Shown in pieces: positions 7,713-18,137 of a stretch of DNA of 64,000 nt; positions within the stretch are counted from its first letter, which is position 1, and each line of letters begins with the position of its first letter. The stretch is from Flavobacterium psychraerolatum (lineage in GTDB: Bacteria; Bacteroidota; Bacteroidia; Flavobacteriales; Flavobacteriaceae). Under the pieces are notes generated by a model. The model worked only from the letters and a program-made list of their open reading frames with translations. It had not been told where the DNA came from and searched no databases. The stretch lies in contig NZ_JAOQMX010000010.1 in NCBI RefSeq assembly GCF_025960985.1, positions 29,696 through 93,695 of the forward strand, in the 5' to 3' direction. The position numbers and the translations under genes were made by a program.

Positions 7713-8651
7713 ATGTCTGCAGAAATAGAAGCAATTACCAATCGTTTTCCGATAATTAAAAAGGTGGTTGAAGGGTTGAAAAAAATTCCACTTCCTTGGA
7801 TGGATGGTCTTAGTCTATACGATCTATTAGAATTGTATGGATTAGGGATCACTGAAGGGGCTTTTTCTAATAGAGCAGGTTCTATAGCTTTTAGTTTTTT
7901 TATGGCATTGTTTCCTTTTGCACTATTTATTTTGAACTTGATTCCGTATATTCCTATCGAGGGGTTTCAGCAAGATTTTTTGGATTTTGTGGCTGATGGT
8001 GTACCTCCAAATACCTATCAAGCAATTTCGAGTATTATTGATGATATTTTGAATAATAGTCATACGGGCTTAATTTCTACAGGTTTTTTACTGTCTATAT
8101 TCTTAATGGCAAATGGTTTGAATGCAATTTTGGGAGGATTTCAAAAATCGGAACATGTGTTGTTGAAAAGGAGTTTTTTACAACAGTATTTAGTAGCTGT
8201 AGGAATGTCTCTTTTTTTATCATTTTTATTGATATTGACGGTCGCTGTAATTGTAGTTTTTGAAGTTGTGATTCAGTTACAAGCCATTCAGGATATATTG
8301 AGTGATAGTATTCCACTGATTATTTTAGGACGTTATGTATTCTTGGTCTTGATGATATTGATTACTACATCAATTCTTTTTAAGTTTGGAACTAAGGATA
8401 AATACAAAGGAGCATTTATATCTAAAGCATCCATTTTTAGTACTATGTTGACTATTTTGACTTCCTATTTTTTTGGAATTTGGGTAATTCATTTTTCGAA
8501 ATATAATGAACTATACGGTTCAATTGGAACCTTGTTGATTGTGATGTTTTATATTTGGATCAACTGTATGATTTTACTTTTAGGATTTGAGTTGAATGCG
8601 ACTATTTATAAAAAGAGAGAACAAAACGAAAGTGAAGAACTCACAAAATAA
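7713..8651 (+). CDS. YihY/BrkB-family membrane protein
   Basis: A 312-residue inner-membrane protein with about six hydrophobic segments. It carries the family hallmarks GITEGAFSNRAGSIAFSFFMALFPFALFIL (about 48-77) and the late GSIGTLLIVMFYIWINCMILLLGFELNA (about 270-297). The family was once mislabelled as ribonuclease BN; its true role, possibly transport or export, is not established. The charged C-terminal tail KKREQNESEELTK should be cytoplasmic. It follows nadC closely and precedes a secreted DUF2147 protein by 60 bases. Confidence 0.9.
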   Translation: MSAEIEAITNRFPIIKKVVEGLKKIPLPWMDGLSLYDLLELYGLGITEGAFSNRAGSIAFSFFMALFPFALFILNLIPYIPIEGFQQDFLDFVADGVPPNTYQAISSIIDDILNNSHTGLISTGFLLSIFLMANGLNAILGGFQKSEHVLLKRSFLQQYLVAVGMSLFLSFLLILTVAVIVVFEVVIQLQAIQDILSDSIPLIILGRYVFLVLMILITTSILFKFGTKDKYKGAFISKASIFSTMLTILTSYFFGIWVIHFSKYNELYGSIGTLLIVMFYIWINCMILLLGFELNATIYKKREQNESEELTK

Positions 8652-8711
8652 ACGCATTGATGGGAGGCGAAAATACCATTATTTTAAACTAATTTTAAAA
8701 AACAATCAACC

Positions 8712-9137
8712 ATGAAAAAGTCTGTATTAACCCTAGTTTTATTATTTGTAACCTCTATTTTCTATTCGCAAAGTATTATTGGGAAGTGGAAAACAATTGA
8801 CGATGAAACGGGCGAAGCAAAATCAATTGTAGAAATCTATGAGCGCTCAGGAAAAATTTACGGGAAAGTAACTGAAATTCTAGATGCAAAACGAGCAAAA
8901 TCAATATGTCAAGATTGTAGCGGTGATGACGCTAACAAACCGATCTTGGGTTTAACAATTATTAAAGGACTTAAAAAAGACGGCAAAGAATATAATTCTG
9001 GTGAAATATTAGATCCTACAAATGGTAAATTATACCGATGCTTGATTGAATTGAAAGAAAAAGATAAATTAAAAGTACGTGGTTATATTGGTATTTCATT
9101 ATTTGGAAGAACCCAATATTGGTACAGAGTTAAATAA
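8712..9137 (+). CDS. secreted DUF2147 protein
   Basis: A 141-residue protein with a clear signal peptide: MKKSVLTLVLLFVTSIFYSQS with likely cleavage after FYS or SQS near residue 20. It is followed by the DUF2147 pattern IIGKWKTIDDETGEAKSIVEIYE, a CQDCSGDD motif with two cysteines near residue 71, LKKDGKEYNSGEILDPTNGKLYRC and a C-terminal GRTQYWYRV. DUF2147 proteins are periplasmic or exported beta-rich proteins of unknown biochemical role. Confidence 0.9.
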   Translation: MKKSVLTLVLLFVTSIFYSQSIIGKWKTIDDETGEAKSIVEIYERSGKIYGKVTEILDAKRAKSICQDCSGDDANKPILGLTIIKGLKKDGKEYNSGEILDPTNGKLYRCLIELKEKDKLKVRGYIGISLFGRTQYWYRVK

Positions 9138-9191
9138 AGGTTTTGTTCATTGCTATAGAATAGATTTTCAAGAACCTAATAAATAAAATAA

Positions 9192-11645
9192 ATGCTGTTT
9201 TTTGTTGAAGTTATAATGCCACTTTCCTTAGCCAAAACTTTTACATATCGTATTTCGGAAGCTGAGTATCATTATATCAAAAAAGGAATGAGATTGGCAG
9301 TTCCGTTTGGAAAAAATAAAATATATACCGCTTTGGTAATTGATACACATCAAAATAAACCTAGTTTATACGATGCCAAAGAGATTCATCAAATTCTGGA
9401 TGAAAAACCTATCGTTACCGAAAAACAAATTGCCCACTGGCAATGGATTGCGACCTATTATATGTGCGCCATTGGCGATGTATATCGCGCAGCAATGCCT
9501 TCTGCTTTTTTACTAGAGAGTGAAACTTTAATTCTCCAAAAACCAGATGTATTTGTAGATGAAGCGGAACTTACAGACGAAGAGTATTTAATTTACCAAG
9601 CATTGCAATTACAGTCGTCCTTGAAAATTCAGGAGATCAGTGCTATTTTGAATAAAAAAACTGTTTTTCCAGTCATTCAAAAAATGATTGACAAAAACAT
9701 ATTGATTATTGAAGAGGAAATTCAAGAGAGTTATAAGCCAAAATTGGTGCGTTACATTCGTTTGCATTCCAAATACGATTCCAATGAAGGACTGAGTATG
9801 TTGTTGGAGATGTTGAAAAATGCTGCCAAACAAAAGGAAATTGTACTCGCTTATTTTCAGTTAAGTGCCATTGAGAAGAAACCAATAGCAGTAAAACACT
9901 TAACGGAAAAAGCCAACATAAGTACAACTATTATTAAAGCTTTGCTCGAAAAAGAAGTTTTTGAAGAATATTTTATTCAAGAAGACAGGGTACAGTTTAA
10001 AGGAAAATCCTCTGAAGATGCTATTGTATTGAGCGAGGCACAGCAAAATGCATTTGAAACTATTCGAACTAATTTTGAAACAAAAGAAGTTTGTCTTTTA
10101 CACGGCGTAACTTCAAGCGGAAAAACAGAAATTTACATTAGACTTATCGAAGAATATCTAGCAACGGGTAAACAAGTATTATATTTATTGCCAGAAATTG
10201 CCTTGACAACACAATTGGTGGGTCGTTTGCGTACCTATTTTGGGAATAAAGTAGCCGTTTTTAATTCAAAATACAACAATAATGAACGCGTAGAAGTATG
10301 GAAACAAGTACTGCAACGTGCAGAAAAGGCACAAATTGTGATAGGTTCCCGTTCCTCGTTATTTTTGCCATTTCAAGATTTGGGATTGGTAGTAATTGAT
10401 GAGGAGCACGAACAAACGTTCAAACAAATGGATCCTGCACCACGATATCATGCGCGTGATGCTGCGATCGTGTTAGCACATCTATATAAGGCTAAAGTAT
10501 TATTGGGATCTGCAACACCAAGTTTGGAAACTTATTTTAATACTCAAACTAATAAATATGGCTTGGCAACCATTACAGAGCGTTTTGGGAAAGTCATGAT
10601 GCCAGAAATAGAATTGGTAGATATTAAGGATAAGTATTTTCGAAAACAAATGACGGGACATTTTAGCCATGTTTTGGTCGAAAAGATAACAAATGCCATT
10701 TCGCTAGGAGAGCAAGTTATTTTGTTTCAAAATAGGAGAGGGTATTCACCTTTGCTTGAATGCATGACGTGTGGTCACGTACCACAGTGCGAGCAGTGTG
10801 CGGTGAGCTTAACCTATCATAAGCATAAAAACCAGTTGCGTTGTCATTACTGTGGATATTCAATTGCAAAACCTACAAATTGTCACAACTGTTCTAGTAT
10901 TGATTTGACGACTAAAGGATTTGGAACTGAACAAATTCAGCAAGAGTTGGTACAACTTTTTCCAAATGCAAAGATAGGCCGTATGGATCAAGATACGACA
11001 CGCGGTAAATTTGGCTTCGAAAAAATAATTGATAGTTTTAAAAATCAGGAAATAGATATTTTGGTGGGAACTCAAATGTTGGCCAAAGGGTTGGATTTTG
11101 ATAATGTGAGCTTAGTAGGGATCATGAATGCTGATAATATGTTGTTTCATCCCGATTTCAGAGCTTTTGAAAGAAGTTTCCAAATGATGACCCAGGTGGC
11201 TGGGCGTGCAGGACGTTCTGCTAAGCAAGGAAAAGTGATTATTCAAACCTATAATCCAAATCACAATACCATTCAACAAGTGACTCGAAACGATTATATG
11301 GGCATGTATAAGGAGCAACTCTATGATCGAAAAATATATTATTATCCTCCTTATTATAGGATCATAAAATTGACTTTAAAACAAAGAGAGTATAATAAAT
11401 TGAATGAAGGAGCTATGTGGTTGTACAAAGTGTTGACTCAGAATCTAAATATTTCTATTCTAGGACCAGAAGAGCCTGCTATTAACCGAATCAGAAATGA
11501 GTATATCAGAACCATTTTGATAAAAATTCCTCAAGACACCTCTATTAATGGTACAAAAAAAACTATTCAAAAAATATTGAATAGTTTTGATGCTGTTCCT
11601 CAATACAAAGCAATACGAGTGACTATAAATGTTGATTTTTATTAA
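9192..11645 (+). CDS. priA: primosomal protein N' (replication-restart helicase)
   Basis: A 3'-to-5' helicase that recognises abandoned replication forks and reloads the replisome. The 817-residue length fits the family. The N-terminal 3'BD region is present (FFVEVIMPLSLAKTFTYRI). Walker A (GVTSSGKTE near 304) and a DEEH box (VVIDEEHEQTFKQ near 393) follow, then GSATPSLETY. An intact eight-cysteine zinc-binding block CMTCGHVPQCEQCA...CHYCGY...CHNCSS lies near 523-568. Motifs V and VI are GTQMLAKGLDFDNV and QVAGRAGRS. Its stop codon overlaps the stop of the convergent LytTR gene by four bases. Confidence 0.97.
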   Translation: MLFFVEVIMPLSLAKTFTYRISEAEYHYIKKGMRLAVPFGKNKIYTALVIDTHQNKPSLYDAKEIHQILDEKPIVTEKQIAHWQWIATYYMCAIGDVYRAAMPSAFLLESETLILQKPDVFVDEAELTDEEYLIYQALQLQSSLKIQEISAILNKKTVFPVIQKMIDKNILIIEEEIQESYKPKLVRYIRLHSKYDSNEGLSMLLEMLKNAAKQKEIVLAYFQLSAIEKKPIAVKHLTEKANISTTIIKALLEKEVFEEYFIQEDRVQFKGKSSEDAIVLSEAQQNAFETIRTNFETKEVCLLHGVTSSGKTEIYIRLIEEYLATGKQVLYLLPEIALTTQLVGRLRTYFGNKVAVFNSKYNNNERVEVWKQVLQRAEKAQIVIGSRSSLFLPFQDLGLVVIDEEHEQTFKQMDPAPRYHARDAAIVLAHLYKAKVLLGSATPSLETYFNTQTNKYGLATITERFGKVMMPEIELVDIKDKYFRKQMTGHFSHVLVEKITNAISLGEQVILFQNRRGYSPLLECMTCGHVPQCEQCAVSLTYHKHKNQLRCHYCGYSIAKPTNCHNCSSIDLTTKGFGTEQIQQELVQLFPNAKIGRMDQDTTRGKFGFEKIIDSFKNQEIDILVGTQMLAKGLDFDNVSLVGIMNADNMLFHPDFRAFERSFQMMTQVAGRAGRSAKQGKVIIQTYNPNHNTIQQVTRNDYMGMYKEQLYDRKIYYYPPYYRIIKLTLKQREYNKLNEGAMWLYKVLTQNLNISILGPEEPAINRIRNEYIRTILIKIPQDTSINGTKKTIQKILNSFDAVPQYKAIRVTINVDFY

Positions 11646-12337
11646 TCAACATTTAGTGCTTTTATAAGATCATCTTTTTTGTTTCTACTTAAAGGTATTT
11701 TTGTTGGTCCAATTTCAGCAAATTTACTATTGAAGCGTTCTACTTTGTCTATGTTAATAATATAGGATTTATGGACTCTTACAAAACGATTTCCAGGTAG
11801 GTCAGCCTCGAATGATTTCATTGTTGAAAGTACTAAATGGCTATCTTCTTCGGTAACTACACGTACGTAATCTCCAAAAGCTTCAATCCATTTGATCTTT
11901 GAAGTGAAGATTTTTAATTTTTTTAAATTACTTTTTATAAAAATATGTTCCCCTTCGTCATCTTTAGAGTCATTTTTATAAAGATATTGATCTATTGCTC
12001 TTTTGACAGAAGCATTAAAACGTTCAATCGCAATGGGTTTTTGTAAATAATCGGTAGCATCATAATCGAAAGCTTTCATTGCGTATTCAGCTTTTGAGGT
12101 CACAAAAATGATTTGTGGTTTGGTTTTTAATCCATCCAAAAAGTCAAAACCACTAATAACGGGCATTTCAATATCCAAGAATATCAAATCTACATTATAT
12201 ATAGACATACAGCTTTTAGCTTCAATTGCATTCGAAAAATCACCAACCAAGTGTAAATTTGGGTGATTATTCACTAATTTAGCAATTATCATTCGCTGTA
12301 TAGAGCTATCGTCAACAACTACACAATTTAATTTCAT
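11642..12337 (-). CDS. LytTR-family response regulator
   Basis: A 231-residue DNA-binding response regulator. The receiver domain (about 1-118) has acidic residues VVDDSS near 7-12, the phosphoacceptor aspartate in LIFLDIEMPVISGFDF near residue 55, and the conserved threonine/lysine in FVTSKAEYAMKAFDYDATDYLQKP. The LytTR DNA-binding domain (about 130-231) includes IKWIEAFGDYVRVVTEEDSHLV and FVRVHKSYIINIDKVERF. No sensor kinase gene is adjacent, so it is an orphan in this window. Its 3' end overlaps the priA stop (convergent, four bases), leaving no room for a separate terminator. Confidence 0.92.
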   Translation of the reverse strand: MKLNCVVVDDSSIQRMIIAKLVNNHPNLHLVGDFSNAIEAKSCMSIYNVDLIFLDIEMPVISGFDFLDGLKTKPQIIFVTSKAEYAMKAFDYDATDYLQKPIAIERFNASVKRAIDQYLYKNDSKDDEGEHIFIKSNLKKLKIFTSKIKWIEAFGDYVRVVTEEDSHLVLSTMKSFEADLPGNRFVRVHKSYIINIDKVERFNSKFAEIGPTKIPLSRNKKDDLIKALNVD

Positions 12338-12465
12338 GTTATTATAAGTTTAGGATTTGGTTTTGTAAAAATAGAATGTTTTTTTGGATAAAATAAATTT
12401 CTACGGATTAAATTTGGCTTTAAACAGTATTAGTCTGTATTTTGACGAATTAGTTGCTTTTATTC

Positions 12466-12495
12466 TTGCGAGATAAAAATAAATAACTACTTTTG
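12466..12495 (+). promoter_or_regulatory. promoter of the rpsF-rpsR-rplI operon
   Basis: TTG (12466-12468), 19 bases, TACTTTTG (12488-12495): a near-perfect Bacteroidota promoter. The predicted leader before the rpsF ATG is only about 20-25 bases, too short for a large ribosomal-protein leader structure. Confidence 0.75.
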
Positions 12496-12523
12496 CATCC
12501 AAATTAATAAAAACATATATTAT

Positions 12524-12865
12524 ATGAATCATTATGAAACTGTTTTCATTTTAAATCCCGTTTTATCTGATGTTCAGGTAAAGGAAACAGTAAGCAAATT
12601 TGAAGATTTTCTTACTACTAGAGGGGCTACTTTTGTATCTAAAGAAGACTGGGGTCTTAAAAAGATGGCTTACGAAATTCAAAACAAGAAAAGTGGTTTT
12701 TACCATTTGTTTGAATTCAACGTTACACCAGAAGTTTTAATCGCTTTTGAAACTGAATTTAGACGTGACGAAAGAATTATGCGTTTCTTGACTGTAAGTC
12801 TTGACAAACATGCTATCTCTTGGGCTGAAAGAAGAAGAGCAAAACTTAAATCTCAAAAAGCTTAA
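12524..12865 (+). CDS. rpsF: 30S ribosomal protein bS6
   Basis: The 113-residue protein binds 16S rRNA on the platform of the small subunit as a heterodimer with bS18, encoded just downstream. The family sequence runs throughout: [50 protein letters not shown] and [16 protein letters not shown]. It is the first gene of the S6-S18-L9 operon, five bases upstream of rpsR. Published structural work on Flavobacterium ribosomes implicates S6, S18 and S21 in hiding the 16S anti-Shine-Dalgarno tail, consistent with the lack of such motifs here. Confidence 0.97.
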   Translation: MNHYETVFILNPVLSDVQVKETVSKFEDFLTTRGATFVSKEDWGLKKMAYEIQNKKSGFYHLFEFNVTPEVLIAFETEFRRDERIMRFLTVSLDKHAISWAERRRAKLKSQKA

Positions 12866-12870
12866 TTATT

Positions 12871-13167
12871 ATGGCAACATTACAACAATCTGCTTCAGGA
12901 AAAAAAGACGGAGATATCAGATATCTTACTCCTTTAAACATAGAAACTAACAAACAAAAGAAATACTGTCGTTTCAAAAAATCTGGTATCAAGTATATCG
13001 ATTATAAAGATGCTGATTTCTTATTGAAATTTGTAAATGAGCAAGGAAAAATTCTTCCTCGTCGTTTAACTGGTACTTCATTGAAATACCAAAGAAAAGT
13101 GTCTGTAGCTGTTAAGCGTGCACGTCACTTAGCTTTAATGCCATACGTGGCCGATTTACTTAAATAA
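12871..13167 (+). CDS. rpsR: 30S ribosomal protein bS18
   Basis: The 98-residue protein partners bS6 on the 30S platform. The core [26 protein letters not shown]...[35 protein letters not shown] matches the family. The N-terminal extension of about 20 residues ([19 protein letters not shown]) is the form I would expect in Bacteroidota. It is separated from rplI by a 66-base spacer containing an unusual pair of competing hairpins. Confidence 0.97.
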   Translation: MATLQQSASGKKDGDIRYLTPLNIETNKQKKYCRFKKSGIKYIDYKDADFLLKFVNEQGKILPRRLTGTSLKYQRKVSVAVKRARHLALMPYVADLLK

Positions 13168-13181
13168 TATTAATAATATAA

Positions 13182-13233
13182 GTTGTTGTCCCGATAGCTA
13201 TCGGGACTAACTTCTATAATAAAGGACAACAAC
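13182..13233 (+). promoter_or_regulatory. possible translational switch ahead of rplI
   Basis: Two mutually exclusive folds are visible. A perfect 20-base palindrome, GTCCCGATAGCTATCGGGAC, occupies 13188-13207. In addition GTTGTTGTCC (13182-13191) is the exact reverse complement of GGACAACAAC (13224-13233), the ten bases immediately before the rplI ATG at 13234. Because 13188-13191 belong to both, pairing over the start region would disrupt the palindrome hairpin and vice versa. This could regulate L9 relative to S6/S18. The pairings are seen in the sequence; regulation is inference. Confidence 0.5.
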
Positions 13234-13671
13234 ATGGAACTTATTTTAAGACAAGACGTTCAAAATTTAGGATTTAAAGACGATGTAGTAAACGTGAAAA
13301 ACGGATACGGTCGTAATTTCTTAATTCCTCAAGGATTTGCTCATTTAGCAACTTCTTCTGCGAAAAAAGTATTAGCTGAAAACCTAAAACAAAGAGCTCA
13401 CAAAGAAGCTAAAGTAGTTGCTGATGCGAAAGCAGTAGCAGAAGCTTTAAAAGCTATCGAAATTAAAATTTCTGCAAAAGCAGGTGGTGAAAAATTATTC
13501 GGTTCAATCACGAATATTGATATCGCTGCTGCATTAGCAAAAGGAGGTCAAGAAATTGATAGAAAATTCATCACTAGCGGTATCGTTAAACGTACTGGTA
13601 AATATAACGCAAGCGTTCGTTTACACAGAGATGTAATTGTAGATTTACCTTATGAAATTATTGCAGAATAA
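13234..13671 (+). CDS. rplI: 50S ribosomal protein bL9
   Basis: The 145-residue protein binds 23S rRNA near the base of the L1 stalk and influences frame maintenance. The N-terminal domain with the signature GFKDDVVNVKNGYGRNFLIPQGFA (about 13-36) is followed by the long connecting helix rich in Ala, Lys and Glu (about 45-80) and the C-terminal domain KISAKAGGEKLFGSITN...GIVKRTGKYNASVRLHRDV. It is the last gene of the operon; a terminator follows within 25 bases. Confidence 0.97.
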   Translation: MELILRQDVQNLGFKDDVVNVKNGYGRNFLIPQGFAHLATSSAKKVLAENLKQRAHKEAKVVADAKAVAEALKAIEIKISAKAGGEKLFGSITNIDIAAALAKGGQEIDRKFITSGIVKRTGKYNASVRLHRDVIVDLPYEIIAE

Positions 13672-13694
13672 TTGTTTATTCGCAATTGATATAG

Positions 13695-13723
13695 AATCCC
13701 GATGAAAATCGGGATTTTTTTTG
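13695..13723 (+). terminator. intrinsic terminator after rplI
   Basis: AATCCCGAT, GAAA loop, ATCGGGATT, then a run of eight T. Confidence 0.9.
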
Positions 13724-13809
13724 TTTGTTGTTATTACTAATTATAAAACAATAACATCATATTAACTTTTAACAATTTGGAATGAGATTGCTTCGTTCCT
13801 CGTAATGAC

Positions 13810-14283
13810 ATGAAATACGCAAGATTAACAAAAGAGCAATTTGAAGAGTTAACGCAAGAATTTACTAATTTTCTAGCTTCTCAGTCAATTGACAAAGGAG
13901 AGTGGGATAGTATCAAAGTAAATAAACCAGAAGTAGCCGAACAAGAATTGGATGTTTTTTCCGATTTAATATGGGAGGGTGTATTGAATAAAGCAGAATA
14001 TTTGGAACATTTTTCCAAAAATCATATTTTCCTTTTTCAAACATTTGATACATATATCAATTCGATTGTATTGAAATCATTAGTTCCTGAAGTAGATTTT
14101 TTAACTAATGAAGGTTTACAATGGTTGAGTGACAATATGTTCACAGATACTATCGAAATGAAAGTAGGGAAGAAAGAATTTTCAGATGAACGTAATGTTT
14201 CGTTATTCGCACTAATTCAACAAGGTGCATTTTTAAGTGATGGACAATTATACAAACAAATAAATACGATTATTGAGTCGTAA
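13810..14283 (+). CDS. DUF6495-type protein
   Basis: A 157-residue acidic, soluble, mostly helical protein without signal or membrane segment. The start MKYARLTKEQFEELTQEFTNFLASQSID and the block EWDSIKVNKPEVAEQELDVFSDLIWEGVL match what I recall of DUF6495, a family found mainly in Flavobacteriales beside housekeeping genes. The function is unknown. It lies between the ribosomal operon and ligA in the same orientation, with 72 bases to ligA. Confidence 0.75.
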   Translation: MKYARLTKEQFEELTQEFTNFLASQSIDKGEWDSIKVNKPEVAEQELDVFSDLIWEGVLNKAEYLEHFSKNHIFLFQTFDTYINSIVLKSLVPEVDFLTNEGLQWLSDNMFTDTIEMKVGKKEFSDERNVSLFALIQQGAFLSDGQLYKQINTIIES

Positions 14284-14343
14284 TTAGATTGTTTTTTCTT
14301 TTAAATTGGTTATTTTAGTACACAAAAATAAATACTAAAATAG

Positions 14344-16356
<2,013 letters not shown>

Positions 16357-16464
16357 CGTTTTTAAAGAAAGTATATAAATAGGCATAAATGTATTAATGT
16401 TAATTCGTGTGTTTTGTGTCGTTATTTTTATCTAAATTTTATGATGAAAATAAAGAGTCATCAG

Positions 16465-16535
16465 TTACCCTGATAGAGGTGGTATCCTCTTGCTCCCGAC
16501 CTTAGGGTGCAAGAGATTGAGCCGAAAGCTGGAGG
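16465..16535 (+). repeat. structured intergenic element, variant B
   Basis: CCTGATAGAGGTGGTATCC is followed by a hairpin in which CTCTTGC pairs with GCAAGAG, then by GATTGAGCCGAAAGC and GGAGG. The arrangement GATAG, four bases, GGTATCC, stem, GATnnAG is shared with the reverse-strand element at 46886-46958. It lies upstream of, not within, the cvfB coding sequence, although an in-frame open stretch runs through it. Confidence 0.6.
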
Positions 16536-16616
16536 AATCACGAAATAAAATAGATTGTTGGGCTCCTAAAGCTAAAAAGGGTGCCAGAAGTAGGGGCTTC
16601 CTATTTTCAAACTTCG

Positions 16617-16624
16617 TACCTTTG
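16617..16624 (+). promoter_or_regulatory. TACCTTTG promoter box for cvfB
   Basis: TACCTTTG matches TAnnTTTG and lies 22 bases before the ATG at 16646. It supports that start and argues against the longer upstream in-frame extension. The -33 half is not clear. Confidence 0.55.
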
Positions 16625-16645
16625 CGCCTTAGAAAATTAGAAGAA

Positions 16646-17506
16646 ATGATTAAAATAGGAAAATACAATGCGCTGAAGATTTTACGTGATACTCAAGTGG
16701 GTTTATTTTTGGGTGATCCCGAGAAAGATCCAGAAGGTGTTCATGATGTGCTTTTGCCTAATAAATATGTACCCAATATTTTTGAAATTGGGGAAGAGTT
16801 GATTGTTTTTGTGTACTTGGATCACGAACAACGTCCTGTTGCAACGACACTGGAACCTTATATTTTGTTGAATGAATTTGCGCTTTTGCGTGTGAATTAT
16901 ACCAATCAAGTGGGGGCTTTTATGGATTGGGGAATGGAGAAAGATATCTTAGTTCCGTTCAAAGAGCAAGCACGTCCGATGGAAAAAGGAAAGCGCTACT
17001 TGGTGTATTTATATATGGATGAAAAAACAAATCGCTTGGTTGCTTCGAGTAAAACAAATCAGTTTTTGAAAAACGAGGAGTTAACTGTTGAAAAAGGTGA
17101 AGAAGTTGATTTGATCGTATCGCATATTACCGAAATTGGTATCAATGTAATTATCAATGAGCAACATAAAGGTTTGTTGTATAAAGATGAAGTATATGAC
17201 GATGCCATTCGTACGGGTGATCGTATGCGAGGCTTTATTAAAAACATTCGCCCTGATAATAAAATTGATGTGGCATTGCAAGAGCAAGGGTATGCGAGCA
17301 TTGAGCCAAATGCAGATTTGATTTTGAATGAATTGCGCGCAAGCCGTGGATTTTTACGCTTGAATGACAAATCACATCCTGAGGATATTAAAACTGTGCT
17401 TAAAATGAGTAAAAAGATTTTCAAGAAAGCGATTGGTGCTTTGTATAGAGAGAAGTTGATCGAAATAAAAGAGGACGGTATTTACTTGGTTGAAGCGCCT
17501 TTATAG
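16646..17506 (+). CDS. cvfB: S1-like RNA-binding protein CvfB
   Basis: A 286-residue protein of the CvfB/YitL family, RNA-binding regulators built from S1-type OB folds and a C-terminal winged helix. The N-terminal S1 repeats show GKYNALKILRDTQVGLFLGD and NYTNQVGAFMDWGMEKDILVPFKEQ. A third S1 unit is VDLIVSHITEIGINVIINEQHKGLLYKDEVYDDAIRTGDRMRGFIKNIRPDNKIDVAL. The winged-helix end is RASRGFLRLNDKSHPEDIKTVLKMSKKIFKKAIGALYREKLIEI. The open frame extends upstream to 16490, but that part is translated repeat sequence and lies before the promoter box. Confidence 0.92.
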   Translation: MIKIGKYNALKILRDTQVGLFLGDPEKDPEGVHDVLLPNKYVPNIFEIGEELIVFVYLDHEQRPVATTLEPYILLNEFALLRVNYTNQVGAFMDWGMEKDILVPFKEQARPMEKGKRYLVYLYMDEKTNRLVASSKTNQFLKNEELTVEKGEEVDLIVSHITEIGINVIINEQHKGLLYKDEVYDDAIRTGDRMRGFIKNIRPDNKIDVALQEQGYASIEPNADLILNELRASRGFLRLNDKSHPEDIKTVLKMSKKIFKKAIGALYREKLIEIKEDGIYLVEAPL

Positions 17507-17516
17507 TATAAAAAAA

Positions 17517-17556
17517 GAAAGACTAATCGATTGTGATTAGTCTTTCTCTTATTTTT
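17517..17556 (+). terminator. intrinsic terminator after cvfB
   Basis: GAAAGACTAATC pairs with GATTAGTCTTTC around GATTGT, followed by TCTTATTTTT. Confidence 0.85.
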
Positions 17557-18137
17557 AGCATTTCGTATTCTTGAAACGCTGTAATTTTTAATAAATGGAA
17601 ACGAATACTACTGTTGTTTCCTTCGTGTAAATTTTTCTTTATCTTTTTAAACTTCCAAAATTGTTTCAATCCCCGTTTACAATATAGCCGTTGGTATTTT
17701 TGACGTCTTTGGATTTTACTTCTTCATTTTAATGATTGCTTCAATCAAGTATAGTAATCCAACTGTTTAACCTTTGGTGTTACCGGTGTTAATTGGAATC
17801 AATTTTAGTGTTTCCCATTGGGGCTCTTTCATTCCGAATTTTATATTTAGTACCGTACAAAAAAGAGTGATAAAGTGTGATGTGTTTTTCAAATATTCTT
17901 TCTTTAGGTTAATAATTCAGTGAGATTATATTGTACGCTAGTTGCTATTGTAATTATTTGACCAACACTGTAACTAACTATGTCTAAGGTACTCATAAAA
18001 AAAGGTTGCGCAATACATTTATTTAATTATTTTTTAAACTTTAACAATTTATACAGATTAACGGGAGAAGGATTACTGGATTCTTGTTTATTGAGCTTTT
18101 AAATTAAAATATAAAAGATAGTTTAGATTACTCTTGT
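17557..18137. other. 581-base gap, no intact gene
   Basis: No convincing gene or RNA was found. On the minus strand a short open stretch from an ATG at 17832 (MKEPQWETLKLIPINTGNTKG, stop, then TVGLLYLIEAIIKMKK, stop) looks protein-like in composition. It may be a decayed gene remnant, but I cannot identify a parent. Confidence 0.4.

Noticed and set aside
13188..13207. Palindrome between rpsR and rplI as a terminator
   Set aside because: No T-run follows on either strand, and rplI downstream lacks another promoter, so it must be read through.
16490..16645. In-frame N-terminal extension of the CvfB open frame
   Set aside because: It translates the structured repeat and the TACCTTTG promoter box; the first residues match no CvfB family sequence, and the ATG at 16646 gives the family length.
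17767..17832. Short minus-strand frame MKEPQWETLKLIPINTGNTKG as a gene
   Set aside because: Too short, interrupted by stops, no recognised relative; kept only as a possible remnant in the gap description.
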